From positions 1 through 64,000 of the forward strand of contig JBEIVB010000003.1 in assembly GCA_040374085.1 (NCBI GenBank): a DNA stretch of 64,000 bases, given 5' to 3'. A program made the position numbers and the translations under genes. The DNA comes from JBEIVB01 sp040374085 (GTDB lineage: Bacteria; Bacteroidota; Bacteroidia; UBA4408). This document shows positions 49,187 through 59,448 of this stretch, piece after piece (within the stretch, counting starts at the first letter, position 1; each line of letters opens with the position of its first letter). The notes beneath the pieces were generated by a model. That model had not been told where the DNA came from and did no database searches. It was given only the letters and a program-made list of their open reading frames with translations.

Positions 49187-51868
49187 ATGAACGATCGACC
49201 TCGACCCCACTTCTACCCCTTGCTCCGGCACGTGCTGCTGGTGTTCGTTGGGTGCACCTGGGTGTTGGGATGCCGCACCGGAAAACCCACAGCCCCGCTG
49301 CCTGTGGCGGCCATCTTGGTGCCCGACAGCCTGCTGAGCGATACCCTTTCCCTTACCTCGGGCCCATTACGACCCAGCAGCAAGCGCGTAAACGACCTCC
49401 TGCATACCCGCCTCGACATTTCCTTCGACTGCACCAACCGCCGCGTGCTGGGTAAGGCTACCTTGCAGCTGAAGCCCTACTTCCTGCCCGTGTCCAGCGT
49501 GCAGCTCGATGCCGTTGGGTTCGACTGGAACGAAGTGGCCATGATCAGCGGAAACATCAAAACCAAATTAAAATATTTGTACGATGGCAAGGTCATTACC
49601 ATAGACCTTGGCCGCATGTTTCGACGCAACGAAACCTACACCCTCTACCTCGACTACCTGGCGCGACCGGAAGAGAGTGCTCTCCCTGCCGAAGGTCCGT
49701 CCCGTGACAAGGGCCTTACCTTCATCAATCCCATGGGAAACCAGTCCGGCATGCCCCAACAGATTTGGACACAGGGAGAGCCCCAGCACAACTCCTCGTG
49801 GTTTCCCACCATCGATGCGCCCAATGAACGCATGACCCAGGAACTGGCCATTACCGTTGACAACCGCTTTGTTACCCTCAGCAACGGCTTGCTTGTATGG
49901 CAACAGCGCAACCCAGACAGCACGCGTACCGACATCTGGAAACAGAGCCTGCCCTCGCCGCCCTACCTAACCATGTTGGCAGTGGGCAACTTTTCCATAA
50001 CCAAAGATGAATATAAAGGGAAAGAAGTAACCTACTACACCGATCCTACCTACGCTCCATACGCTCGAGACATATTCGGAAAAACGCCCGAAATGATGGA
50101 GTTCTTTTCCAAGAAACTGGGGGTTGAATATCCTTGGGAAAAATACGCCCAGGTGGTGGTACGAGGCTATCCCTCGGGCAGCATGGAGAACACCTCGGCC
50201 ACCCTGCATGGCCAATTCATGCAGCAAACCGCGCGGGAGCTGCTGGATGAATCCAACGAAGACTTCATCGCCCATGAGCTTGTCCACCAGTGGTTTGGCG
50301 ACCTGGTAACCTGCGAAAGCTGGTCGAACCTTGCCCTCAACGAAGCATTTGCCTCCTACGGCGAATACCTATGGCTCGAGCATCGATACGGGCGTGCAGA
50401 GGCCGATTGTCACCTTCAACGCCAGCTCCAGGGCTACCTGGTAGAGGCTCAGGAAAAGCAGGTAGAAATCATCCGAAACCGCTTCTCCGACCCCGATGAG
50501 CTCTTTGATGCCCACAGCTATCAGAAAGGATCGAGGGTGCTGCACATGCTTCGGTATTATGTTGGGGATGAGGCCTTTTTCGCTGCCCTTAGCACCTACC
50601 TCGAACGCCATAAATTCAGCACAGTAGAGCTTTCCGACCTGCGTAAGGCGTTTGAAGAAGTGAGCGGCGAAGACCTCAACTGGTTTTTCGAGCAGTGGTT
50701 TCTTACACCCGGCCACCCGAACCTGAAAGTGCGGTGCGAATACAACGACTCCCTTCATAAACAAAACGTGGTGGTGGATCAGCTTCAGGACATCACCCAA
50801 TCTACCCTCTTTCAAGTGCCCATAACCGTTGACTTGTATTTCAAAGGCAAGAAAGAGCGCAAAGAAATTCTCATCACCAAAGCGCATGAAGTCTTTACCT
50901 TCGACTGCGCTGCGCGGCCCGATTGGGTAAACGTAGATGCCGAAAAAATCCTGCTGGGAACCTTAGAGGAGGTTAAACCTACACAGGAGTGGGTTACCCA
51001 ATACCAACGCGGGCCATTGTTTCTCGATCGGTTGGAGGCCCTGAAAGCCTTGCGCAACCGCATGGAAAACTCGGTAGTACTGGAGATCTTTCACAAAGCC
51101 CTTTCAGACCCAAATTGGGGCATTCGCCTTTACGCCGTGGAACAGGCTCGTGAACTGTTGCGCGTAAACGCTTCGAAGAGCAAGCCCTTTCTGTTGCGCT
51201 TGGCGCAGCGTGATGCTAAGGCCGATGTGCGGGCAGAAGCCATTGCTCAGTTAGCCCGTCACGATGGCTCAGACGATCTCGTGAATCTTTTCAAGCGCAG
51301 CCTCGAAGACTCTTCTTACCACGTAGCATCCGAAGCCCTTTTGGGCCTGTATGGATTGGATAAAAGCCTTGGTTTGGAGTTTGCACGATCCTTTGAAGCA
51401 GACAGCACCGAAAACATTGTTTCTGCCGTATCGGAGATATACTCCGGTGCAGGCGGAGAAGCGGAACATGCCTACTTTCTAAATCGGTTTTCACATGCCA
51501 TGGGTTATGATAAGCTTCAACTTGTGAAGCTCTACTCTGCCTACTTGATGCAGCGTTCAGACACGACCATCAACCGTGGCATACGAGTATTGGAAGAAGT
51601 CGCCCTAAACGATGAAAACTGGTACGTGAGGCTATCGGGCACCAATGCCATCAACCTTTTGCACAACATGTACCAGAGTCGGCATCAAGTGGCCCGAGAG
51701 CGTTTGAACCAGCTCCAAAAAACCAATCCCGGCTCGCCCCAAGTGCGCGACCTAAAGCAATCCGAAGAGCGGTCTGAGATACAGGTCACCAAGTTGGATG
51801 CGTTGATACGCAACATCAAAACAAAAGAAACCGACGCCAAGCTGCTTCAGATTTATCGGAACAACTAA
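49187..51868 (+). CDS. M1-family zinc aminopeptidase lipoprotein
   Basis: The 893-residue protein has a lipoprotein signal with lipobox V-L-G-C at about 24-27. An M1 N-terminal beta domain follows, with an exopeptidase motif of the G-x-M-E-N type (G-S-M-E-N). The zinc site is H-E-L-V-H-Q-W-F-G near 363, with the third ligand in N-E-A-F. The C-terminal ~250 residues contain HEAT-like helical repeats and a coiled tail. It removes N-terminal residues from peptides, probably in the periplasm or at the outer membrane. I prefer the ATG at 49187, 7 nt after kbl; an in-frame ATG at 49172 would overlap kbl. Confidence 0.9.
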   Translation: MNDRPRPHFYPLLRHVLLVFVGCTWVLGCRTGKPTAPLPVAAILVPDSLLSDTLSLTSGPLRPSSKRVNDLLHTRLDISFDCTNRRVLGKATLQLKPYFLPVSSVQLDAVGFDWNEVAMISGNIKTKLKYLYDGKVITIDLGRMFRRNETYTLYLDYLARPEESALPAEGPSRDKGLTFINPMGNQSGMPQQIWTQGEPQHNSSWFPTIDAPNERMTQELAITVDNRFVTLSNGLLVWQQRNPDSTRTDIWKQSLPSPPYLTMLAVGNFSITKDEYKGKEVTYYTDPTYAPYARDIFGKTPEMMEFFSKKLGVEYPWEKYAQVVVRGYPSGSMENTSATLHGQFMQQTARELLDESNEDFIAHELVHQWFGDLVTCESWSNLALNEAFASYGEYLWLEHRYGRAEADCHLQRQLQGYLVEAQEKQVEIIRNRFSDPDELFDAHSYQKGSRVLHMLRYYVGDEAFFAALSTYLERHKFSTVELSDLRKAFEEVSGEDLNWFFEQWFLTPGHPNLKVRCEYNDSLHKQNVVVDQLQDITQSTLFQVPITVDLYFKGKKERKEILITKAHEVFTFDCAARPDWVNVDAEKILLGTLEEVKPTQEWVTQYQRGPLFLDRLEALKALRNRMENSVVLEIFHKALSDPNWGIRLYAVEQARELLRVNASKSKPFLLRLAQRDAKADVRAEAIAQLARHDGSDDLVNLFKRSLEDSSYHVASEALLGLYGLDKSLGLEFARSFEADSTENIVSAVSEIYSGAGGEAEHAYFLNRFSHAMGYDKLQLVKLYSAYLMQRSDTTINRGIRVLEEVALNDENWYVRLSGTNAINLLHNMYQSRHQVARERLNQLQKTNPGSPQVRDLKQSEERSEIQVTKLDALIRNIKTKETDAKLLQIYRNN

Positions 51869-52426
51869 ATGAAATCGCGCTGCGCCTGGTGCTCGTCCGA
51901 CCCCCTCTACCAAGCCTATCACGACCGGGAATGGGGCCGCCCCGTGCACAACGATGGCACCCTCTTTGAAGCCCTGCTTCTCGACACCTTTCAAGCCGGA
52001 TTGAGCTGGCTCACCATCCTGCGCAAGCGCGAAAACTTTCGGTCTGCCTTTGCCGGATTCGACCCTGTGCAAGTGGCTGCCTTTGGCGATGCACACTTGG
52101 AATCCCTTATGGAAAACCCCGGCATCGTGCGCAACCGCCAAAAAATAAAAGCCGCCATAAGCAACGCCCGTGCCTTTCTGGTGGTGCAGCAAGAATACGG
52201 CACCTTTGATGCCTACATCTGGCAGTTTACCGGAGGCATGTCGGTGGTGCTGCATCCGCGCGACCTCAGCGAAGTGCGGGCCTCCTCGCCCGAGTCGGAT
52301 GCCATGAGCAAAGACCTGCGCAAACGGGGCTTCTCCTTTGTGGGCACCACCATCTGCTACGCCTTTATGCAGGCCACCGGCATGATGGTGGAACACACCC
52401 GCACGTGCTTTCTATACAGAGGCTAA
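51869..52426 (+). CDS. tag: DNA-3-methyladenine glycosylase I
   Basis: Tag removes 3-methyladenine from alkylated DNA. The 185 residues are full length. All four zinc ligands of the HhH-GPD Tag family are present: C5 and H18 near the start, H176 and C180 near the end. The H-D-R-E-W-G-R-P-V-H-N-D block and the base-pocket sequence F-Q-A-G-L-S-W are conserved. Its ATG directly follows the aminopeptidase stop with no gap. Confidence 0.95.
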   Translation: MKSRCAWCSSDPLYQAYHDREWGRPVHNDGTLFEALLLDTFQAGLSWLTILRKRENFRSAFAGFDPVQVAAFGDAHLESLMENPGIVRNRQKIKAAISNARAFLVVQQEYGTFDAYIWQFTGGMSVVLHPRDLSEVRASSPESDAMSKDLRKRGFSFVGTTICYAFMQATGMMVEHTRTCFLYRG

Positions 52427-52475
52427 GCCCTTTGGGCAAAAACCCTACTTTTACCTACTTCGATACGCAAAACAA

Positions 52476-53249
52476 ATGTCGGCAATCAGGTTCTTAGGAA
52501 GGGTGGCTTCGGTGCTATGGAAAACCTGGTTTTTGCTGTGGTTTGTGTGCACCATGGTGCTGTTCTATCCCCTATTCCGCATCCTCCTCAGCCGCGAGGC
52601 TTGGTTTCCTGCGGCCTTCCGCCTGAAAAAAATATGGGCCCACGTGTTGCTCCTCGGGGCGGGCATAGCCTACCGCGTAACCTATGCCGAACGCCTCCCC
52701 AATAAGCCCTATGTATTCTGCCCCAACCACACCTCCTACCTCGACATCATCATAAGCTATTGCATTTTGCCTCATTACTTTGTGTTTATGGGCAAACAAG
52801 AACTGAGCAAGGTGCCCTTGTTCCGCATCTTCTTCATGCGCATGAACATACTCGTGAACCGCAAGAGCGCACAAGATGCACACCGCGCCTTTATACGCGC
52901 CGGGGCAGAGCTGCAGAAAGGCCACAGCGTGGTGCTCTTCCCCGAGGGAACCATCTCGCGGGAGGTACCCCGCATGCGCCCCTTTAAAAACGGCGCCTTT
53001 CGCCTGGCCATTGAGCAACAAGTGCCCTTGGTGCCCATCACCTTCTTTAACCACTACCGCCTCTTGCGCGATGCACCCTATCTGCAAGGAATCTGCCGAC
53101 CGGGCCTGGCGCGCATACACGTGCACAGCCCCATAGACACCGCCGGCATGGGTCTCGACCAAATGGAATCATTAAAAGAACGCGTAAAAAGCATCCTTGC
53201 CGACTCTCTCGCCCAATATCCAAATACCCAACCCAACCTCTCTGTATGA
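52476..53249 (+). CDS. plsC: 1-acylglycerol-3-phosphate acyltransferase
   Basis: PlsC acylates lysophosphatidic acid to phosphatidic acid at the inner membrane. The 257 residues have an N-terminal membrane segment (about 18-38), the catalytic H-x4-D (H85 to D90 in N-H-T-S-Y-L-D) and the glycerophosphate-binding F-P-E-G-T near 160. Its stop overlaps gatC by 4 nt (ATGA). Confidence 0.93.
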   Translation: MSAIRFLGRVASVLWKTWFLLWFVCTMVLFYPLFRILLSREAWFPAAFRLKKIWAHVLLLGAGIAYRVTYAERLPNKPYVFCPNHTSYLDIIISYCILPHYFVFMGKQELSKVPLFRIFFMRMNILVNRKSAQDAHRAFIRAGAELQKGHSVVLFPEGTISREVPRMRPFKNGAFRLAIEQQVPLVPITFFNHYRLLRDAPYLQGICRPGLARIHVHSPIDTAGMGLDQMESLKERVKSILADSLAQYPNTQPNLSV

Positions 53250-53551
53250 AACAGCATGTTGATGAAACCCTTGTGGCCAAAATTGCCCATCTGGCAAGAC
53301 TGGAGTTCGAACCCACCTCTATGCAATCCATGGTGGAAGACATGAACCGCATGATTGAATTTGTTGAACAGCTCAACGAAATTGATACCGAGCACGTGGA
53401 GCCCCTCATCTACCTCAGCGACGAACGCAACGTGTTGAGGCCCGATGCAATAGGCGAAACCCTCAGCGTAGACCAAGCCTTGGGCAACGCCGCCAAGCAC
53501 GACAGCGACTACTTTAAAGTACCCCGCTTTGTAGAAAACACCGGTTCATGA
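53246..53551 (+). CDS. gatC: Asp-tRNA(Asn)/Glu-tRNA(Gln) amidotransferase subunit C
   Basis: GatC is the small subunit that holds GatA and GatB together in the amidotransferase that makes Gln-tRNA or Asn-tRNA from mischarged precursors. The 101 residues have the usual pattern: I-A-H-L-A-R-L-E-F at about 12-20, helix, then a P-x-x-Y/L loop (V-E-P-L-I-Y) and a C-terminal K-V-P-R-F. gatA and gatB are elsewhere. ATGA overlaps join it to plsC and asd. Confidence 0.95.
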   Translation: MKQHVDETLVAKIAHLARLEFEPTSMQSMVEDMNRMIEFVEQLNEIDTEHVEPLIYLSDERNVLRPDAIGETLSVDQALGNAAKHDSDYFKVPRFVENTGS

Positions 53552-54561
53552 GCACGCCCTTTACCTCTCTTGCACTCGTAGGCGCAACCGGACTGGTGGG
53601 CACCGAAATGCGGAAGGTGCTGGAAGAGCGCTTTCCAAATTGGCATGGGACCTTTATTCCTGTGGCCACGGCCAAGCACGTGGGCCAGCATCTGAAATTA
53701 AACGGACGCGATTGGCGCATACACAGCCTAGAAGAGGCCTTAGCCCTGGCCCCTCAGGTGGCGCTGTTTTCGGCCGGAGGCGCGGTTTCCATAGAATGGG
53801 CCCCGCGCTTTGCCGCAGCCGGAACCGTAGTAATAGACAACTCATCGGCCTGGCGCATGCACGAAGAGGTGCCCCTGGTGGTGCCCGAAATCAACCCAGA
53901 CGAACTAAAACATCACCCAAACATTATAGCCAATCCGAACTGCTCTACCATTCAATTGGTGTTGGCTCTAAGCCGCCTGCACGCAGCCTTTGGCTTAACC
54001 CGCCTCGTGGTATCTACCTACCAGAGCGTTACCGGAACCGGCGTAAAAGCCGTGCACCAACTGGAAAACGAGCGCCAGGGCATCAGCGGCGATATGGCCT
54101 ATGCCTACCGCATAGACAAAAACTGCATACCCCAATGCGATGCGTTTGCCGAAGAAGGCTACACCAAAGAAGAGTGGAAGGTGGTAAACGAAACCCGCAA
54201 AATCTTAAACGCACCCCAGCTGCGCATTACCTGCACCGCAGTGCGCGTGCCGGTGGTGGGTGGGCACTCCGAATCGGTAAACGCCGAGTTCGAAAAGCCC
54301 ATTACCCTGCAAGAGGTGCGACACATTTTGGCCGACACCCCCGGCGTGGTGGTATACGACCATCCCGAAACCCAGCTTTACCCCATGCCCGCCAATGCCA
54401 AAGGCCACGACGCGGTGTTTGTGGGGCGCCTCCGCCTCGACCAAAGTCAACCCAACACCTTAAACCTCTGGATTGTAGCCGACAACCTCCGCAAAGGCGC
54501 GGCCACCAACGCCGTGCAAATTGCCCAGTTGCTGGTGGAGATGGGAAGGTTTGGGGGGTGA
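53548..54561 (+). CDS. asd: aspartate-semialdehyde dehydrogenase
   Basis: Asd reduces aspartyl phosphate to aspartate semialdehyde, the branch point to lysine/diaminopimelate, threonine and methionine. The 337 residues have the N-terminal NADP fold (G-A-T-G-L-V-G-T-E at 12-20), active-site C132 in N-P-N-C-S-T, and the catalytic histidine in G-G-H-S-E-S. The ATG overlaps the gatC stop by 4 nt. It is the last gene of the tag-plsC-gatC-asd run. Confidence 0.96.
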   Translation: MSTPFTSLALVGATGLVGTEMRKVLEERFPNWHGTFIPVATAKHVGQHLKLNGRDWRIHSLEEALALAPQVALFSAGGAVSIEWAPRFAAAGTVVIDNSSAWRMHEEVPLVVPEINPDELKHHPNIIANPNCSTIQLVLALSRLHAAFGLTRLVVSTYQSVTGTGVKAVHQLENERQGISGDMAYAYRIDKNCIPQCDAFAEEGYTKEEWKVVNETRKILNAPQLRITCTAVRVPVVGGHSESVNAEFEKPITLQEVRHILADTPGVVVYDHPETQLYPMPANAKGHDAVFVGRLRLDQSQPNTLNLWIVADNLRKGAATNAVQIAQLLVEMGRFGG

Positions 54562-54828
54562 AGGGGGTTTCTTAGCATGTATACTCAAAGCCCGGTGATC
54601 GATAGCGAAACCGTTTAGTAACAAGACGAGAAAAAGCAATCTGCCTGTTTTTAATTCACTCTTTTATTTAATAATATAAAAAATGTAAAAAAGGATTGAG
54701 GCATTCCCTGTTTATGTTGGTATAAAAACAGCTAACTAACCAATCCAAGTTCCATTCTGTATTCGCGTCCCTTTTATATCCTTCCATTAAACCGAAAAAA
54801 GAAAACCTCAACCCCTTCAAATAAAGCC

Positions 54829-56295
54829 CTACTCCACCACCACCTTGCCCATTTTTTGGGTAGCGCCAATGCGCAGGCGGTAGGTATAAAGACCGGAAGC
54901 GGTTTGGGTGCTTGGCCAATTGTTGAGGCCCGTATACAGACGAGCCACCCATTGCCCTTGGGTGTTGAACACATCGCCTCCAAGCAGGTGTGGAACGGCA
55001 CTTAAATCAAACCCTTGACTTTTATTTAAACGGGTAGCCAGCCTAAGCTCATTTCGATCCATACCTTGTGTATGCAGGGGAGAGCAACGCATTGAATCGG
55101 CAACAAGGGTAATGGTATCGGCTCCAAACGGAAAGCTGCCCGCAGCCAAACCGCAAAAATTGGCCGAGCTGCATACCCGGGCCACCACCAAACGGGTGGT
55201 GTCCTCGGTTAGGGTAAACGTATGCGATGTACCGGTAGACAAAGGCTGCAAGGTGCCATCGCTCATCAGTTGATGCCAAAGGGTAGTGGGTGCACAGGAT
55301 AAACTTCCGTTTGGAATAAAGCGCTTACCCTCCGGAACGGAAACGCTCCAAATGCTGTTGTTGCGGCCCGGTACAATTACGGCAGACATGCCATTGGACC
55401 GGTGCAACCCATGCGTAGCAGCGCCGTTGTTCCAGTTTGTGCAAACAGGCTTGGATTGAATGTGGGTTTCAATGACACGGGTTCCCTCAAATAGAATGAG
55501 TTGGGCGGTTAATTTCAAGCTGGTGCAGTGGAAGTACGGCACATCCTTAAATGTTAAAATAAAACGCCTGCAAGGTGCAATGCCCTCGGTACGATATTGA
55601 ATTTGGTTGTAGACACTTGGACTTGCGATATACAAATCGGTGAAAGGAAACATGATGGCCGGCCTGGGGTAGAATGTATTTGGAAATGGACCGTAGCTGC
55701 TTGACCAGGTTAAGCAATAATTCTCGGGTTGAAAGGACAAGAACCCGTTGGCACCTGCCCTGACTTGGGTGTAGGATTGATCGAAAAAACAAAAGGGAAA
55801 ACCCAAATCAATGAGTTGCGAACACCCATCGTCGATGTTTGAGACGGCATTCCACGGCACTGGAATGCCCCCTTCAAAAGGGTAAGGATTATAAGGAATG
55901 TTGGTTATGGTGTAGCTTATATTTGGACTGATCGTATCCAGTGTAGATTTCACCTGGTCGAGGTTGATGCCCCCATTTCCATCCAACAAGGAAGTAGCAA
56001 ACGTTATCGATTGGTTGGGGCAAGCATAATAGATGCCCAATGAGTCCATCACCAAACCCGAGTTACCGGTACTGCTTGGCTCTGTGCCGAAAAAGCAATG
56101 GCCGCTTTGCGCATGTGTGTTTCTTGCAAGCCCAATGGTACAAAGCAGGAAAAGCGAGAGACGATGCAAGAGGAAAAATCGTCTAAGTTCGGAGGTGTTC
56201 TTGTTTGCTGAAGAGTGGGTCAAATGCCCATACTTACCAAAAAGCAGAGTTCTTAGGGGATAAAAAAGTCTTAGGGGATAAAAAAGAAGGTCCAT
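54829..56295 (-). CDS. large secreted protein with nidogen-like region and T9SS sorting tail
   Basis: The 488-residue protein contains the block found in many gliding/T9SS surface proteins: A-G-A-N-G-F-L-S-F near 186, Y-C-L-T-W-S-S-S-Y, then R-F-I-L-T-F-K-D-V-P-Y-F and V-V-P-G-R-N. The C-terminal ~75 residues form a type A sorting domain (V-F-N-T-Q-G-Q-W, A-S-G-L-Y-T-Y-R-L). A good signal peptide ends near H-A-Q-S at about residue 64, so the first ~40 residues are odd. They contain an 18-bp tandem duplication; the true start may be a non-ATG codon closer to the signal peptide. Confidence 0.75.
   Translation of the reverse strand: MDLLFYPLRLFYPLRTLLFGKYGHLTHSSANKNTSELRRFFLLHRLSLFLLCTIGLARNTHAQSGHCFFGTEPSSTGNSGLVMDSLGIYYACPNQSITFATSLLDGNGGINLDQVKSTLDTISPNISYTITNIPYNPYPFEGGIPVPWNAVSNIDDGCSQLIDLGFPFCFFDQSYTQVRAGANGFLSFQPENYCLTWSSSYGPFPNTFYPRPAIMFPFTDLYIASPSVYNQIQYRTEGIAPCRRFILTFKDVPYFHCTSLKLTAQLILFEGTRVIETHIQSKPVCTNWNNGAATHGLHRSNGMSAVIVPGRNNSIWSVSVPEGKRFIPNGSLSCAPTTLWHQLMSDGTLQPLSTGTSHTFTLTEDTTRLVVARVCSSANFCGLAAGSFPFGADTITLVADSMRCSPLHTQGMDRNELRLATRLNKSQGFDLSAVPHLLGGDVFNTQGQWVARLYTGLNNWPSTQTASGLYTYRLRIGATQKMGKVVVE
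56251..56286. repeat. 18-bp perfect tandem duplication
   Basis: The unit TCTTAGGGGATAAAAAAG occurs at 56251-56268 and again at 56269-56286 with no gap. Read on the - strand it lies at the annotated N-terminus of the T9SS cargo gene and repeats six codons in frame (F-Y-P-L-R pattern). It may lie in the untranslated leader. Confidence 0.85.
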
Positions 56296-56552
56296 AACTT
56301 AAACTGATTATTTGTGTATTTCGAAGGTAATCAATTTTAGATTGGCCGGTAGGCAACAACCGCAAATTTCGTCTCAAAAAGATTCATCCGGCTCTTCGAA
56401 TGATTTCACCAGGTGCCCATTTCATTTGCCTAAATCTGCCAACACGCACCGCACATCCAGCATCACAAAAATGAGCGATGCGGGGTGCGTCAAACACCGT
56501 CCCCCTACCCCTCATTTTTGCCTATCTTCGCCGGTCATAAAAAAAGCGGCAC

Positions 56553-58835
56553 ATGGAGAACAAGAAACAGGAAGCCCTTGACTATCATGCTTCCGGACGT
56601 CCCGGAAAAATAGAGGTGGTATCTACCAAGCCCACCAGTTCACAACGCGATTTAAGTTTGGCCTACAGTCCGGGGGTTGCCGAGCCCTGTTTGGCCATAG
56701 AAGCCAACCCCGACGACGCCTACCGCTACACCGCCAAGGGCAACCTGGTGGGGGTTATCTCCAACGGCACGGCGGTGCTGGGATTGGGCGACATTGGCCC
56801 CCTGGCATCCAAACCTGTGATGGAAGGCAAAGGCATACTGTTTAAGCTCTTTGCCGACCTCGATGTGTTTGACATTGAGGTAGATGCCACCGACATAGAC
56901 CGGTTTGTGGAGACGGTAAAAGCCATTGCGCCCACCTTTGGGGGCATCAACCTCGAAGACATCAAAGCGCCCGAGTGTTTTGAAATTGAGCGTAGGCTAA
57001 AAGAAGAGCTTCAGATTCCCATCATGCACGACGACCAGCACGGCACCGCCATCATTACCGGTGCGGCCTTGCTCAACGCCCTGGAGCTGGTGAACAAGCG
57101 CATAGACGAAATAAAAATTGTGTTCAACGGGGCGGGAGCCTCGGCCATAAGCTGCGCAGCCTTGTACTTTGCCTTAGGCGCCAAGCCCGAAAACCTGGTG
57201 ATGTGCGACAGCAAAGGCGTGATACGCGCCGATGCCGATGCCTTAGACCCCCAGAAAGCGCGCTTTGCCACCCGCCGCGACCTGTGCACCTTAGCCGAGG
57301 CCATGGCCGGAGCCGATGTGTTTGTTGGGCTCAGCAAAGGCAATGTGGTAAGCACCGTCATGGTGCAATCCATGGCCTCTAACCCCATCGTGTTTGCCCT
57401 GGCCAACCCCACACCCGAAATTCCCTACGACGAAGCCGTGGCGGCCCGTCCGGACATCATCATGGCCACCGGCCGCAGCGACCATCCCAACCAGGTGAAC
57501 AACGTCTTGGGCTTCCCCTTCATCTTTCGCGGAGCCATGGACGTGCGGGCCACCTGCATCAACGAAGCCATGAAGTTGGCAGCAGTAAAAGCCATTGCCC
57601 AGTTGGCAAAAGAAGCGGTGCCCGATGCCGTTAACCTAGCCTACGGGGCCAAGGGACTTGGGTTTGGCAAAGACTACATCATACCCAAGCCCATAGACAG
57701 TCGCCTCATTTACACCGTGGCGCCGGCTGTTGCTCGGGCTGCTATGGAGAGCGGGGTGGCCCGCAAACCCATCACCGACTGGGAAGCATACGAAGCCGAC
57801 CTGCGCCACCGCATGGGGCTCGACAACAAAACCCTCAAGCACATTGCCGCCCGCGCCAAGCAAGATCCGCAGCGCGTGGTGTTTGCAGAGGCAGATCATT
57901 ATAAAATTCTAAAGGCCGCGCATCAGGTAAAAGACGAAGGCATTGCCATACCCATCTTGCTGGGCGATAAGGAGAAAATTCGCCAGTTGATGGAAACCTA
58001 CAACATCAACCTGGGCGACGACGTGCACATCATCGATTGCCGCAGCGAGGCAGAAGCCGAACGCAGAAACCGTTTCGGCGACCTCTTCTTTGCTAAGCGG
58101 CAGCGCCGGGGCTACACCCAGTTTGAAGCAAGGCGTGTGATGTCCGAGCGCAACTACTTTGGTGCTATGATGGTGGAAACCGGTGAGGCCGACGCCATGA
58201 TATCGGGCCTTACCCGAAAATACCCCGACACCATTCGTCCGAGCCTCGAGATCTTTGGTTTGCGCGATGGGCACAAGCGAGCTGCGGGCATGTATATGAT
58301 GCTAACGAAGCAGGGCCCCTTCTTCTTTGCCGATACTACCTTAAACCTCGACCCAAGCGCGGAGGAACTGGTAGACATCACCTTACTGGCAGCAGAAGAA
58401 GTTCGGCAGTTTGGGTTACAGCCTCGCATTGCGCTGCTCAGCTACTCCAACTTTGGCTCGGCCGAAGCCCCCAGCACCAAAAAAATGCGCGAAGCCGTGC
58501 GCATCTTGCACGAGCGCCATCCTGATCTGGTGGTGGATGGAGAGGTGCAAGCCAACCTGGCCCTCAACACCGAGCTCATGAACGAGCAGTTTCCCTTCTC
58601 GCCTTTAGCCAAGGAGCGGCCCAATACCCTCATCTTCCCCAACTTAGAAAGCGGAAACATTGCCTACAAACTCATGCAGGAAATGGGCAACGCCGAAGCC
58701 GTAGGTCCGGTTTTGCTGGGACTGAAAAAATCGGTGCACGTTCTGCAATTGGGCAGCAGCGTGCGCGAAATTGTGAACATGGTTACCATTGCCGTGGTGG
58801 ATGCCCAGTTTAAAAAACGCCAAGCCCAGTCATGA
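56553..58835 (+). CDS. maeB: NADP-dependent malic enzyme with phosphotransacetylase-like domain
   Basis: The 760-residue protein has a malic enzyme half (about 1-425; [18 protein letters not shown] and V-F-N-G-A-G-A-S-A) that decarboxylates malate to pyruvate and makes NADPH. The second half (about 430-760) resembles phosphate acetyltransferase and is thought to be regulatory (acetyl-CoA inhibition) rather than catalytic. The length matches E. coli MaeB. The stop overlaps ruvA by 4 nt. Confidence 0.95.
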   Translation: MENKKQEALDYHASGRPGKIEVVSTKPTSSQRDLSLAYSPGVAEPCLAIEANPDDAYRYTAKGNLVGVISNGTAVLGLGDIGPLASKPVMEGKGILFKLFADLDVFDIEVDATDIDRFVETVKAIAPTFGGINLEDIKAPECFEIERRLKEELQIPIMHDDQHGTAIITGAALLNALELVNKRIDEIKIVFNGAGASAISCAALYFALGAKPENLVMCDSKGVIRADADALDPQKARFATRRDLCTLAEAMAGADVFVGLSKGNVVSTVMVQSMASNPIVFALANPTPEIPYDEAVAARPDIIMATGRSDHPNQVNNVLGFPFIFRGAMDVRATCINEAMKLAAVKAIAQLAKEAVPDAVNLAYGAKGLGFGKDYIIPKPIDSRLIYTVAPAVARAAMESGVARKPITDWEAYEADLRHRMGLDNKTLKHIAARAKQDPQRVVFAEADHYKILKAAHQVKDEGIAIPILLGDKEKIRQLMETYNINLGDDVHIIDCRSEAEAERRNRFGDLFFAKRQRRGYTQFEARRVMSERNYFGAMMVETGEADAMISGLTRKYPDTIRPSLEIFGLRDGHKRAAGMYMMLTKQGPFFFADTTLNLDPSAEELVDITLLAAEEVRQFGLQPRIALLSYSNFGSAEAPSTKKMREAVRILHERHPDLVVDGEVQANLALNTELMNEQFPFSPLAKERPNTLIFPNLESGNIAYKLMQEMGNAEAVGPVLLGLKKSVHVLQLGSSVREIVNMVTIAVVDAQFKKRQAQS

Positions 58836-59425
58836 TCGCCCATATCAACGGTCAGCTGGTAGAAAAAACGCCCACCTACGTGGTCATCGACTGCGGGGGG
58901 GTGGGCTATCAGCTGCACATCTCCCTCAACACCTATGCGCGTCTTCCGGAAACCGGGGTGGTCAAGCTCCTGAGTCACCTGTCCATTAAAGAGGATGCCC
59001 ATGTCTTATTTGGCTTTTGGGACGAGCAAGAGCGGGGGTTGTTTCGGTTGCTCATCTCGGTAAACGGCGTGGGTCCGGGCACCGCCCGCATGATTCTCTC
59101 TTCGCTTACCCCCAGCGAGCTTCAGACCGCCATATTATCGGGTCAGGTAGCCGTTTTGAAGGGCGTGAAAGGCATAGGAGAAAAGACCGCCCAGCGCATC
59201 CTCATCGACCTAAAAGACAAGGTAGGCAAGAGCGAGCAAGCGCCAACTGCATTCAGCACCCTACTGGCGCACAATAAAGTGAAAGAAGAAGCGTTATCAG
59301 CACTTGTGATGCTGGGCTTTGCCCGCAACTTGGCCGAGAAAGCGGTGGAGAAAGTGCTGAAGGCGGCCGGTGGCGAAGAGCCCCAGGTAGAACAATTGAT
59401 TAAACAGGCCTTGAAGAACCTCTAA
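58832..59425 (+). CDS. ruvA: Holliday junction branch migration protein RuvA
   Basis: RuvA tetramers hold Holliday junctions for RuvB-driven branch migration. The 197 residues have the OB-fold (M-I-A-H-I-N-G start), paired helix-hairpin-helix motifs (I-S-V-N-G-V-G-P-G-T-A near 72 and L-K-G-V-K-G-I-G-E-K-T-A near 108) and the C-terminal RuvB-binding domain. RuvB and RuvC are not adjacent. It is coupled to malic enzyme by an ATGA overlap; sprA begins 23 nt later, the usual Bacteroidota order. Confidence 0.96.
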   Translation: MIAHINGQLVEKTPTYVVIDCGGVGYQLHISLNTYARLPETGVVKLLSHLSIKEDAHVLFGFWDEQERGLFRLLISVNGVGPGTARMILSSLTPSELQTAILSGQVAVLKGVKGIGEKTAQRILIDLKDKVGKSEQAPTAFSTLLAHNKVKEEALSALVMLGFARNLAEKAVEKVLKAAGGEEPQVEQLIKQALKNL

Positions 59426-59448
59426 GAGGCCTGCGGAGTGCACAAACG

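Noticed and set aside
54562..54828. Search for a terminator or small RNA between asd and the T9SS cargo gene
   Set aside because: Only a weak CTGTTT/AAACAG pairing with a long loop was seen; nothing supportable.
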